Below, one piece after another: positions 36,067-45,472 of a stretch of DNA of 64,000 bases. The stretch is from positions 1 to 64,000 of the forward strand of contig JAUIAO010000016.1 of the NCBI GenBank assembly GCA_030425425.1. The letters run 5' to 3'. Position 1 is the stretch's first letter, and the number at the start of each line of letters is the position of its first letter. A program made the translations under genes and the position numbers. The notes below the pieces were generated by a model, which saw only the letters and a program-made list of their open reading frames with translations, searched no databases and was not told where the DNA came from. Origin of the DNA: Bacteroidia bacterium (GTDB lineage: Bacteria > Bacteroidota > Bacteroidia > Cytophagales > Cyclobacteriaceae).

Positions 36067-38832
36067 TCATCCAGTATTTCTCATAGCAGATGCGATACCA
36101 TTGATAGTCAGCATAAGCTTCATCTGTGTGATTTGCGTTTGCGGGTCATTGTTTTTCTTCTGCTCTCTCCATCTTCCTAGTAAATCCACTTGTCTTTTGT
36201 GTAGGTGGAACATCAATGACGATCTCAGCATATTAGAGTAATGATGGTTTTTCCTTCTTTCCTCAATTCCTTGCTCCAGCAAATCCATCATCATGTCTTT
36301 GGTCAATTGAAGCTCAGATAAGAATAGATTTGAAAACTTCTCCCTAACATCATCTTTAGTCACCAAAGAAATGTACATTTTCATCACTTCATCGTCAGTA
36401 GCAGCCAAACTCGTATCCACGTTTGTCATCACATATCTGATAAACGCATCGTGTTGTGTACGCTCTTTGAAGATTTTGTAGTTTTCCGGATCCTCATCCT
36501 TGAGCTTTTTCAAGGCAGTGCCCACACCATACCAGGAAGTCATATTGAATCTGGACTGGCTCCATGAGAATACCCAAGGAATTGCTCTTAAATCCTCCAA
36601 AGAATTCGCTCCGGTCCTTTTAGCAGGCCTCGAACCAATCTTACTGGTTTCAATTGCATCAATTGGAGTTGCCTCTCTAAAGAATGCAATAAACCCGTCA
36701 TCATGCATCAGATTTTCATAATGCTTTTTAGCATCATCAGCCAGTCTTTGGAAGATATCAGCGGCAGGATATTCCTCACGCTTCGTGAAATAATTTCTGA
36801 TTGTTTTCTCAGAAGTAGTCGCCATGAGCAGCTCTATATTGTACTCGGCATTCACCTTGTTAGCATATTTCTGAGCAATAGTTTCTCCTTGTTCCGTGAG
36901 TCTCAGCGAACCATCTACACTGGAATGCGGCAATGCATTAATGAAATAATGTGTTGGTCCTGCACCTCTACTAATCGAACCACCCTTGCCATGGAAGTAC
37001 TGGATTTTAACATCAAATTGCTTACCCACTTCAAAGAGTTTGTTTTGAGCCTTGAACAGGTACCATTGGCTAGCCATGATACCTCCATCTTTGTTACTAT
37101 CACTGTACCCAACCATCACTTGCTGCAATGGCTTCTTCTGCCCTTTCATTTCTTTGATGTAAGAAAGGCTTCTCTGAGTAAAAGGATGACTCAAGAATCC
37201 CTTCATGATTTCCGGACCATTTTCCAGATCGTCTATGGTTTCCAGAAGCGGAACTACAGGCACCACACAAACAGGACCTGCATCCGTTTGGCGAACTAAA
37301 CCACCTTCCCTTGCCAATAAATAAACTACCAACAAATCAGAAACGGACCTTGTCATACTCACGATTAATGAGCCAATCCCATCTGTTCCATAGTTATTCA
37401 CGTGCTTGGCGATCACACGCAAGCAATCGGTGACTTTTTGTGCGTTTTCACCGAGCACTGCACTTTCATGAGCAAAAGGTCTGTTCGAATTCAATTCTTG
37501 ATTGATGAATTCAATTCTTTCTTCCTCAGACCACTCCGAAAAATTCGTTGCTTTAATGCCGGCACTTTTTAATAACTGCTCCACAGCCTTATCATGAAAC
37601 GCACTGTTTTGTCGTACATCTAATCTTGCAAGATGGAATCCAAATGTTTCAACCACTCTGATGGCATGATGCACATCATCATGAGCTATGGTCACCGCAC
37701 CGTATTCCTTGATCGTAGATTGCAATAACTTCAAATCTTCCAAAAGCTCTTTGCTTTCTGTATAACATCCCGGAAACTCAAGAATTTCTGTGGCGTGTCC
37801 TCTTCTTGTATCAACCGGCAACTTTGCATTGACTAAAGAAAGAAACTGTCGGAAAGCCTCTCCCCTATTCCGAGTATAGGTCGCCATTCCATTTTTACCC
37901 AATTCATCAATCATATCAAAGCATCGATCTTTGAATGATTTATTAAGCTCATCGATCTCTACAGAAAAGCTGAGGTGCTTAACCAAGTCGGTTAGTTTTC
38001 TTCTCACCACCACCAGAGCATTGAGCCTCATCGTTTGTAAGGTCTCAGCAGTCACCTCAGCAGTCACCAACGGGTGACCATCTCTGTCACCACCTACCCA
38101 ATCACCGAAAGTTAACTTTGGCCATGCTTCAAGATCATACAGTACATTCGTATCAAACCCCTGATCTTCCCATGCCTGGATCATTCTTCTATCCATCACA
38201 GGCAGTACTTCTGGAAATACATTTGTGAGATAATGCAAAATGTTTCGAAGCTCATCTGTGACATTCGGCTTTTCCAGGAATACTTCTCCGGTTTTCCAAA
38301 GTCTGTAGAGCGTTTGCTTAATGTTATGACGGAAATTTTCCTGTTCTTTCACTGTGTACATTTGGTTCTCCAACTGTACAATTAGAAGATATAATTCCCT
38401 ATGATGCTCTAGCACTGTTGCTCTTTTCGCTTCTGTTGGGTGAGCGGTGAGTACAGGTTCTACATTGATATCTTTCAGGTGTACTGCGATATCTTTTTGA
38501 TCAATTTCCTTTTCTTTCAATCGCTTGAAATTATTTGCCCAAAGCCCATTGATCGATGCTAAATCTTCATTTTCCAAACTACGGCGATGCTGAACAGCCC
38601 CGTTTATTTCTACCATGTTCACGATCTGAAAAACCAATGAATAGAGCTGAATGTGTTTGTCGGAAAATTCTGTTTTGTCCAGATCAGGCAAATCATTGAT
38701 CCACGGTATTTGTGAAGCCATTTCTGCCTCTCCATTCTCTATGAGAATTTCCCTGAGGGCTTCTAACAAATATTCGAGATCGCGATAAGGTTTGCCTAAC
38801 GTTTCTTTTAATAACTTGAGAGTGGTTTTCAT
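36067..38832 (-). CDS. ppc: Phosphoenolpyruvate carboxylase
   Basis: About 921 residues from the ATG at 38832 (MKTTLKLLKETLG); an upstream start at 38877 would add 15 residues. Key motifs are VLTAHPTEAKR with the catalytic His, FGDWVGGDRDGHP, GYSDSNKDGGIMASQW, FHGKGGSISRGAGP with the glycine loop, and the invariant C-terminal RNTG. It fixes bicarbonate onto PEP to make oxaloacetate, refilling the citric acid cycle; citrate synthase lies 1.1 kb away on the other strand. Cytoplasmic, tetrameric, usually inhibited by aspartate. A terminator follows. Confidence 0.96.
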   Translation of the reverse strand: MKTTLKLLKETLGKPYRDLEYLLEALREILIENGEAEMASQIPWINDLPDLDKTEFSDKHIQLYSLVFQIVNMVEINGAVQHRRSLENEDLASINGLWANNFKRLKEKEIDQKDIAVHLKDINVEPVLTAHPTEAKRATVLEHHRELYLLIVQLENQMYTVKEQENFRHNIKQTLYRLWKTGEVFLEKPNVTDELRNILHYLTNVFPEVLPVMDRRMIQAWEDQGFDTNVLYDLEAWPKLTFGDWVGGDRDGHPLVTAEVTAETLQTMRLNALVVVRRKLTDLVKHLSFSVEIDELNKSFKDRCFDMIDELGKNGMATYTRNRGEAFRQFLSLVNAKLPVDTRRGHATEILEFPGCYTESKELLEDLKLLQSTIKEYGAVTIAHDDVHHAIRVVETFGFHLARLDVRQNSAFHDKAVEQLLKSAGIKATNFSEWSEEERIEFINQELNSNRPFAHESAVLGENAQKVTDCLRVIAKHVNNYGTDGIGSLIVSMTRSVSDLLVVYLLAREGGLVRQTDAGPVCVVPVVPLLETIDDLENGPEIMKGFLSHPFTQRSLSYIKEMKGQKKPLQQVMVGYSDSNKDGGIMASQWYLFKAQNKLFEVGKQFDVKIQYFHGKGGSISRGAGPTHYFINALPHSSVDGSLRLTEQGETIAQKYANKVNAEYNIELLMATTSEKTIRNYFTKREEYPAADIFQRLADDAKKHYENLMHDDGFIAFFREATPIDAIETSKIGSRPAKRTGANSLEDLRAIPWVFSWSQSRFNMTSWYGVGTALKKLKDEDPENYKIFKERTQHDAFIRYVMTNVDTSLAATDDEVMKMYISLVTKDDVREKFSNLFLSELQLTKDMMMDLLEQGIEERRKNHHYSNMLRSSLMFHLHKRQVDLLGRWREQKKNNDPQTQITQMKLMLTINGIASAMRNTG

Positions 38833-38991
38833 TAAATCAACTTTGATAAAATCACGAAAATAAGAACATTTTCGCAATGAAAATTAAAATCCTTTGATAA
38901 ATCAACAATTAATCATTACTTCTTCATTAAGCATGGAGATACGAGTCACATGATTAACTTTACATTCTTCAATAATAATTACAACATATTT

Positions 38992-39816
38992 ATGGATAAT
39001 CGAAAATATTTACCCCTGATTGTGATAACAGCAATTGCCCTGATAGTGTTATTGACATTATCGAACAGTCTCATATATAAAGTAAAATCCGGAGAACGAG
39101 CAGTGATCTTCAACACTCTTTCCGGGGAACTTGACAAAGAAAACGTAATTGGCCCGGGATTTCATATTAAAGTGCCGTGGGCAGATGCATACATTTATGA
39201 TGTTACTGAAAACCAAATTGAGGAAACAATGGACGTTTTGGATAAGAATGGTCTGAATATCAATGTGGACATTACGGTTCGTTTCCACCCGATGTATGAT
39301 AGTATTGGAGAGATTTACGAAACTTTCAGACAGGATTATATCAGAAGATTGGTGATACCTGAGGTAAGGTCTACTGTGAGGCAGGTAATGGGTAGATACA
39401 CCGCAGAAGAAATTTTCTCAACAAAAAGACCAGAGGTAGAGGGATCTATCAAAACCGAAACTGAAGAAATACTTGGAGCACCTGGAAATAATATCGAGAT
39501 GAGAGCGCTTTTAATCAGGTCAATCAAATTACCAGATCAGATCAGAAAAGCAATCGAAAATAAACAACAACAAGAGCAGGAAGCACAAGCCTATCAATAC
39601 AAACTAGAGAAGGAAAAAAGTGAAGCAGAGAGGAAAAAAATTGCCGCTCAAGGTGAGGCTGCTGCCAACGATATTGTCAATAAGAGTTTGACTACCAATC
39701 TACTAAGGATGAGGGGAATTGAAGCCACTCAGGAGCTGGCGAACTCACCTAACGCGAAGGTTGTTGTAATTGGTAGTGCAGAAGATGGATTACCATTGAT
39801 CCTTGGAGGAAACTAA
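38992..39816 (+). CDS. Prohibitin-family (SPFH/band 7) membrane protein
   Basis: 274 residues from the ATG at 38992 (MDNRKYLPLIVITAIALIVL); a start at 38950 would add a Phe/Asn-rich 14 residues. One N-terminal membrane anchor is followed by the SPFH domain (YKVKSGERAVIFNTLSGE ... GPGFHIKVPWADAYIYDV), then a Glu/Lys/Gln-rich coiled coil (KAIENKQQQEQEAQAYQYKL), and a short C-terminal tail. Prohibitin-like proteins form large membrane rings that chaperone membrane proteins and modulate FtsH-type proteases. It stands alone between ppc and gltA. Confidence 0.9.
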   Translation: MDNRKYLPLIVITAIALIVLLTLSNSLIYKVKSGERAVIFNTLSGELDKENVIGPGFHIKVPWADAYIYDVTENQIEETMDVLDKNGLNINVDITVRFHPMYDSIGEIYETFRQDYIRRLVIPEVRSTVRQVMGRYTAEEIFSTKRPEVEGSIKTETEEILGAPGNNIEMRALLIRSIKLPDQIRKAIENKQQQEQEAQAYQYKLEKEKSEAERKKIAAQGEAAANDIVNKSLTTNLLRMRGIEATQELANSPNAKVVVIGSAEDGLPLILGGN

Positions 39817-39920
39817 ACTGACGTTTATCAGTTAAAAATAGAATTTTCGTAAACAATTGATCACCCAAATGAATTATCTTAGCGAAATTTCACAAGTACT
39901 TATAATAAATCAATTAACAG

Positions 39921-41207
39921 ATGTCAAATACAGCAGAAATAAAAGTAGATGGTAAGTGTTACGAATTACCATTAGTTGAAGGAAGTGAAAAGGAAAAGGC
40001 GATCGATATTGGCAAATTCAGAGCACAGTCAGGGATAATCACACTCGATTATGGATTCAAAAACACTGGCTCTACTCAAAGTGCCATTACTTTTTTAGAT
40101 GGTGAAAAGGGAATCCTCCGATACAGAGGGTACTCAATAGAACAATTGGCGGAGCATTCTAGCTTCTTAGAGGTAGCTTATTTGCTGATATTTGGCGAAT
40201 TACCAAGTAAAGAAGAGTTCGAATCTTTCAAAGACGAGATCACTCACCATACGCTCATTCACGAAGACTTCCATACAATTCTCGAAGGTTTTCCTTCAGC
40301 GGCGCACCCAATGGGGGTACTCTCCTCTTTGGTGACAGCTATGACGGCATTCTATCCTAAGAGCATGGATCCTAACAGATCATGGGATGAAGTGAGACTT
40401 AGCATTATTAGAATACTAGCCAAGCTGCCTACACTTGCTGCATTCTCATACAAAAACAAAATTGGTCACCCGGTAATGTATCCAAACAATAAGTTGGATT
40501 ATTGCTCCAACTTCCTTCACATGATGTTTGGGCTGCCAAGTCAGGATTTTGAAGCAAATCCGGTAGTCACGGATGCATTAGATAAATTATTGATCCTTCA
40601 TGCTGACCATGAACAAAACTGTTCTGCTTCTACTGTTAGAATTGTTGGTTCTTCTCAGGCCAGTTTGTACGCTTCTATCAGTGCCGGTATCAATGCACTT
40701 TGGGGACCGCTGCATGGAGGGGCTAACCAGGCGGTGATAGAAATGCTAGAAAACATCAAGGCCGATGGTGGAAACGTAGAAAAATGGATGGACAAGGCAA
40801 AAGACAAAGATGATCCTTTCAGATTGATGGGATTTGGTCACAGAGTATATAAAAACTTTGACCCTAGAGCCAGAATCATCAAAAAAGCTGCTGATGATGT
40901 ACTAGCAGCACTTGGGGTAAATGACCCTGTTCTTGATATTGCTAAGGGATTGGAAGAAGTGGCTTTGAGAGATGATTACTTTGTGGAAAGAAAGCTTTAT
41001 CCAAACGTAGACTTCTATTCAGGAATCATTTATCGAGCTCTGGGAATCCCAACTGAAATGTTCACTGTAATGTTTGCGATGGGAAGACTTCCGGGATGGA
41101 TCGCTCAGTGGAGAGAAATGAGAGAGAACAAAGAACCAATTGGTCGTCCTCGTCAGGTTTACGTTGGTAAAACGGAGCGAGATTATGTACCAATGGGTAA
41201 TAGATAA
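39921..41207 (+). CDS. gltA: Citrate synthase
   Basis: 428 residues, matching the larger type II (hexameric, Gram-negative) enzymes. Active-site segments are ALWGPLHGGANQAV with one catalytic His, LMGFGHRVYKNFDPRA with the second His, and VDFYSGIIYRALGIPTEMFTVMFAMGRLPGWIAQW with the catalytic Asp and substrate Arg. It condenses acetyl-CoA with oxaloacetate. The N-terminal ~45 residues form the beta-rich extension of type II enzymes. A strong bidirectional terminator follows. Confidence 0.97.
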   Translation: MSNTAEIKVDGKCYELPLVEGSEKEKAIDIGKFRAQSGIITLDYGFKNTGSTQSAITFLDGEKGILRYRGYSIEQLAEHSSFLEVAYLLIFGELPSKEEFESFKDEITHHTLIHEDFHTILEGFPSAAHPMGVLSSLVTAMTAFYPKSMDPNRSWDEVRLSIIRILAKLPTLAAFSYKNKIGHPVMYPNNKLDYCSNFLHMMFGLPSQDFEANPVVTDALDKLLILHADHEQNCSASTVRIVGSSQASLYASISAGINALWGPLHGGANQAVIEMLENIKADGGNVEKWMDKAKDKDDPFRLMGFGHRVYKNFDPRARIIKKAADDVLAALGVNDPVLDIAKGLEEVALRDDYFVERKLYPNVDFYSGIIYRALGIPTEMFTVMFAMGRLPGWIAQWREMRENKEPIGRPRQVYVGKTERDYVPMGNR

Positions 41208-41221
41208 TCAGATGAAACATT

Positions 41222-41250
41222 AAAAAAAGGTGCCAAAAGCACCTTTTTTT
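41222..41250. terminator. Bidirectional terminator between gltA and a convergent gene
   Basis: A7-GGTGC (41222-41233), a 5-base loop, then GCACC-T7 (41239-41250): a 12-bp symmetrical stem with A- and T-runs on both sides. It lies between convergent gltA and the 41.3-41.8 kb gene and can serve both. Confidence 0.9.
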
Positions 41251-41265
41251 ATATCCTTTAGTTGA

Positions 41266-41793
41266 TCAATATTTTCGATTCAGAATTTCCGATAGGATTA
41301 CGGCTTTTTTTGCGTCTTCAGCATCGTTGAGCATTGTTTTGATATCAGAGGCAATTGCCGAGTTGGTTTCTTTCTCCTCAATTTTTCTTTTCATTTTGGA
41401 TTTAAAAACCCCTTCCCGCTTATAAGACAACCCCTGCTCTGCTCGCTTAATCGAATCCTCATAAATCTTTTTACTTTCATCATCGGCAAACTTCCTATTT
41501 CTACCTTCTAACCTGATGTCTTTTTCAGCTTCAGACTCAGTTTCTTGTATTTTCTGTCTTTCTCTTTCTGCAGTCTCCTGGACAGTCGCTTGTGGTTCAT
41601 CGTCTACTTTGCCATCAGTAAATTCCTTTAAGAGCTCTTCGAATGAAACTGGTTGTTTCTGAGGCCTTGTCTGCTGCTGAGGTCTATTTGTAGGTGCAGG
41701 GCCTTGTGATTGCGGTTTCTTCTTTTTCAATCCCCGGGATATAAAATAGATCACGGCAAAAATGATGTATAACCAAAATTGAAAGTCGTCCAT
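41266..41793 (-). CDS. Small membrane-anchored hypothetical protein
   Basis: 175 residues from the ATG at 41793 (MDDFQFWLYIIFAVIYFISR), where the first 20 residues form a membrane anchor. After it come a Lys patch, a Pro/Gln-rich linker (NRPQQQTRPQKQ), and a charged helical part, ending in SEILNRKY. The C-terminal motif IASDIKTMLNDAEDAKKAVILSEIL is reminiscent of short conserved tails of Bacteroidota membrane proteins, but I cannot name a family. It is divergent from smc with about 70 bases between starts and converges on gltA. Confidence 0.75.
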   Translation of the reverse strand: MDDFQFWLYIIFAVIYFISRGLKKKKPQSQGPAPTNRPQQQTRPQKQPVSFEELLKEFTDGKVDDEPQATVQETAERERQKIQETESEAEKDIRLEGRNRKFADDESKKIYEDSIKRAEQGLSYKREGVFKSKMKRKIEEKETNSAIASDIKTMLNDAEDAKKAVILSEILNRKY

Positions 41794-41820
41794 ATTAACG
41801 TAAATTATAAAAGTTCGTCC

Positions 41821-41828
41821 TAAATTTG
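41821..41828 (+). promoter_or_regulatory. Probable -7 promoter element of smc
   Basis: TAAATTTG fits TAnnTTTG and lies 36 bases before the smc ATG, in the gap between two divergent genes. No clear -33 box was found. Confidence 0.4.
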
Positions 41829-41864
41829 ACTGTTTGAACAAGGCTAAAATCGAGCTTCAACCCT

Positions 41865-44800
41865 ATGCAATTAACACGTTTAGAAATAAAGGGATTCAAG
41901 AGTTTTGCGGATAAAGTTACAATTAATTTTGATGAAGGAATAACGGGAATTGTAGGTCCGAATGGCTGTGGTAAATCTAACGTGGTTGATTCAATCCGAT
42001 GGGTACTGGGTGAGCAAAAAACAAGAGTACTCCGTTCTGATAAGATGGAGAATGTGATTTTTAATGGAACCAAAGCCAGAAAAGCAACACAACTAGCAGA
42101 AGTTTCACTCACATTTAATAACACCAAAAACCTAATCCCAACGGAATATACGCAAGTAACGATTACTCGTAGATATTTCAGATCAGGGGAAAGCGAATAT
42201 TTACTCAATGGGGTGCCTTGTCGCCTGAAGGATATCACCAACTTATTTTTAGATACAGGAATCGCTTCTAACACCTATGCCATCATTGAATTAAAAATGG
42301 TGGATGATCTACTAAATGATAAAGATAACTCTAGAAGGAGTTTGTTTGAGGAAGCTGCCGGAATCTCAAAATTTAAAATAAGGAAGAAAGAAACACTCAA
42401 AAAACTAGAAGATACTGACGCTGATCTATCACGTGTAGAGGATTTGCTTTTTGAAATAGAAAAGAACCTAAAGTCCCTCGAAAAACAGGCAAGACAAGCA
42501 AAGAAGTATTACGAGATCAAAGAAGATTACAAGAATCATAGTATTGCACTAGCAAAAAAATCAATTCAAGATCAAAATGACGAGTTTGAAAATGTAAAAC
42601 AAAAAATCACACAGGAGACCGATCGTATCAATTCCCTCAACGTACAGGTTTCGGAAAAAGAAGCGTTGGTGGAGAAGGTAAAGTCCGAGATGGTGCTAAA
42701 GGAAAAATTACTTTCTTCCAGACAAAAGACGCTGAATGAGCATGTTTCTAAAATTCGTAATTACGAAAGTGAAAAGAAGATTAAAAACGAACGTCAGAGA
42801 TATCTTCAGGACAAAATTGAAAGGTTATCCGAACAGCTAAGTCAGGATAAGCAGAGTAACGAAAGGGCTTCGTTTTCACTAAAAAGTCTGGATGCCGAGC
42901 GAGACAAGGCAAGAGAAATGTTAGCAGTGATTGGTGAAAAGTTGGAAGAACTGCAGCAAGATTATGAGCAGCAAAAGGTAGCGACCCAGGAAGCTCAGAC
43001 ATCTCTAACGGAGATTAACCAGCAGTTTACCAATAAAAGAGAATTTGTTTATCAGGTAAGTAAAGATTTGGAAATTAAGGAGGTTCAAATAAACTCTTTG
43101 CAAAACGAGCTTACTAAATCACGTGAGGACTCCAGTCAGCAAATAGAAAGTTTAAGGGGGTTTGAAGGCAAGCTGGCTGAAATTGAATCTGAAAGAAATG
43201 AAAAAAATGAGCGGTTTCAGGCATTAAAATCAAAAGAACTACAGCTCAAGGAAAAAACAGAATCATGCCAGCAAAGAATAGAGCTCATTAGAGAGGAACT
43301 CACACAAGTCAACCGTAAACTAGATTCCAAACAAAACGAATATAACCTCACCAAATCACTGGTTGATAGCTTAGAGGGCTTTCCTGAGGCGATCAAATTT
43401 CTCAGAAAAAGTAAAAACTGGAAAGATGCTCCTCTCCTTTCTGATATTTTGGCATGTCCCGAGGATTACAGAGTGGCTATCGAGAATTTTCTAGAGCCAT
43501 ACATGAACTATTATGTAGTAGAAAGTTATAATGATGCGCTCAAAGCTGTTAACCTCCTGAGTGACGCTAGTCGCGGGAGAGCACATTTTTTCATTCTGGA
43601 TCAATTAGAAGATTACCATGCCAGAAGTGCTCACATTTTCCCAAACACCCACCCGGCCACTGAAGTGGTGGAGTATGATGAAAAATACAGGAAGCTGATC
43701 GCACATTTACTGGACAATGTATACATCTACGAAGGTGAACTGGAGGAAAAAAACATCAATCAGGATGTGGTATTTGTAGAGAAATCTGGAAAGGTCACCC
43801 AGAGGAAATACGCTCTTTCAGGAGGTTCTGTCGGGCTTTTCGAGGGAAAACGAATTGGCCGTGCCAAGAATTTGGAAAAGCTGGCTGAGCAAATCAAAAT
43901 GCTCACTAAAAAACAAGAAAAAGCAAAAACCAATCTGGCCGAAAACCAAACTGAGCTCGAGCATCTAAAAGGAGCAACACAAACAGAATTACTAGATGAG
44001 CTTCAGATAGAAATCAACAGAATCAATGAAACCTATATTTCTATCCAATCCAAGCAAGAACAGTACAACAGCCTGCTGAATTCTGCAGAAACCAGAAGAG
44101 AAGACATTGAAGAGCAAATTGATAAATTATCGAATGAACTTGATACCCTCAGACCAGAATACGAACAATCTAACGGGATGCTCGCCGAGTTAGAAACTCA
44201 AGTTACATCTAAGCGGGAACAACTAAATGAACTGAATGAGCTTCTAACCACCAAATCTTCTGTATATAATGAGCAGAATGTTCTTTATCACCGTCAGCAG
44301 AACAAAATCAGCAGTATTAATCAGGAAATCAGCTACAAGGAAGAAGCTTTTGTGAGTAGTTCGGCACGTATTGAGCAGAATACTAGTGAGCTACAAAAGG
44401 CAAATGACGACCTGAATGAGCTTATGAAAAAAGCCGTGGAAAGTGATGATGAACTCGTGAGCATGTATGACGAGAAAGAGTCATTGGAAAATGGATTGAA
44501 TGAAGCCGAAAAGGAATATTATCAAGTACGTGGTACGATAGACGAAGAAGAGAAGCACCTGCGAGAACTGCAAAGAGTCAAGGAGTCTGCCAATCAAATA
44601 GTAATGGATTGGCAAAACCAACTGAATGAGACCAAAATGCATCTGAATTCCATTAAGGACAGGCTATCTGTAGAATTTAATCTGGACATGAGTCAGGTAG
44701 ATCAATTCGAAGATGAAGAGCTACTTAGTAAATCTCAAGAAGAGCTTCGGGAGAATGTAGATAAAATGAAACGTCGCCTCGAAAACATGGGGCCTATCAA

Positions 44801-45392
44801 CCCAATGGCGATGGAAGCCTACGAGGAAATCAAACAGCGATACGATTTCATCACAGAACAAAAAGAGGACCTTCTCAAAGCGAAAGAATCTTTAATGACT
44901 ACCATTGGAGAAATAGATGAGGTAGCTCGGGTGACATTTTTAGATGCATTTACTAAAATCCGTGAAAACTTCATCAAAGTGTTTAGAACACTGTTTACGG
45001 ATGAAGATGACTGTGAACTAAAACTCACTGACCCTGATCGTCCATTGGACTCTCCCATCGAAATCATGGCTAAACCAAAGGGAAAAAGACCGCTGACAAT
45101 CAACCAGTTATCAGGTGGTGAAAAAACATTGACAGCTACTTCATTACTTTTTGCTATCTATCTGATCAAGCCTGCGCCATTCTGTATTTTTGATGAGGTA
45201 GATGCTCCGTTGGATGACGCCAACATTGATAAATTCAACCAAATTATCAGAGAATTCTCCAAAGAATCACAGTTCATCATTGTTACTCACAACAAGAGGA
45301 CCATGGCCAGTACCGATATTATATATGGTATTACCATGATCGAACAGGGGGTTTCTAGAGTAGTACCGGTAGATTTAAGAGAGTTAGCATAG
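41865..45392 (+). CDS. smc: Chromosome segregation ATPase SMC
   Basis: 1175 residues, full length. N-terminal Walker A is IVGPNGCGKSNVVDSIRW (~30-45). Long coiled coils surround a hinge at about residues 505-680 (LEGFPEAIKFLRKSKNW ... YALSGGSVGLFEGKRIG). The C-terminal head carries the ABC signature LSGGEKTLTATSLLFAIY and Walker B FCIFDEVDAPLDD. SMC with ScpA and ScpB loops and organises the chromosome; neither scpA nor scpB is within the window. The only start is the ATG at 41865. Confidence 0.97.
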   Translation: MQLTRLEIKGFKSFADKVTINFDEGITGIVGPNGCGKSNVVDSIRWVLGEQKTRVLRSDKMENVIFNGTKARKATQLAEVSLTFNNTKNLIPTEYTQVTITRRYFRSGESEYLLNGVPCRLKDITNLFLDTGIASNTYAIIELKMVDDLLNDKDNSRRSLFEEAAGISKFKIRKKETLKKLEDTDADLSRVEDLLFEIEKNLKSLEKQARQAKKYYEIKEDYKNHSIALAKKSIQDQNDEFENVKQKITQETDRINSLNVQVSEKEALVEKVKSEMVLKEKLLSSRQKTLNEHVSKIRNYESEKKIKNERQRYLQDKIERLSEQLSQDKQSNERASFSLKSLDAERDKAREMLAVIGEKLEELQQDYEQQKVATQEAQTSLTEINQQFTNKREFVYQVSKDLEIKEVQINSLQNELTKSREDSSQQIESLRGFEGKLAEIESERNEKNERFQALKSKELQLKEKTESCQQRIELIREELTQVNRKLDSKQNEYNLTKSLVDSLEGFPEAIKFLRKSKNWKDAPLLSDILACPEDYRVAIENFLEPYMNYYVVESYNDALKAVNLLSDASRGRAHFFILDQLEDYHARSAHIFPNTHPATEVVEYDEKYRKLIAHLLDNVYIYEGELEEKNINQDVVFVEKSGKVTQRKYALSGGSVGLFEGKRIGRAKNLEKLAEQIKMLTKKQEKAKTNLAENQTELEHLKGATQTELLDELQIEINRINETYISIQSKQEQYNSLLNSAETRREDIEEQIDKLSNELDTLRPEYEQSNGMLAELETQVTSKREQLNELNELLTTKSSVYNEQNVLYHRQQNKISSINQEISYKEEAFVSSSARIEQNTSELQKANDDLNELMKKAVESDDELVSMYDEKESLENGLNEAEKEYYQVRGTIDEEEKHLRELQRVKESANQIVMDWQNQLNETKMHLNSIKDRLSVEFNLDMSQVDQFEDEELLSKSQEELRENVDKMKRRLENMGPINPMAMEAYEEIKQRYDFITEQKEDLLKAKESLMTTIGEIDEVARVTFLDAFTKIRENFIKVFRTLFTDEDDCELKLTDPDRPLDSPIEIMAKPKGKRPLTINQLSGGEKTLTATSLLFAIYLIKPAPFCIFDEVDAPLDDANIDKFNQIIREFSKESQFIIVTHNKRTMASTDIIYGITMIEQGVSRVVPVDLRELA

Positions 45393-45472
45393 TGGGGACG
45401 AAGGATTTTTAGGTATTCTAACAACTTTTGAACCAACAGATTCTTATATTGTATAGGTTTTAAAAGTTCCAA

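Noticed and set aside
36703-37299. 198-codon plus-strand frame inside ppc
   Set aside because: Antisense to well-conserved PEP carboxylase motifs; no domain and no plausible regulation.
41795-42274. 159-codon minus-strand frame over the smc start
   Set aside because: Antisense to the Walker A region of smc and covers the divergent promoter.
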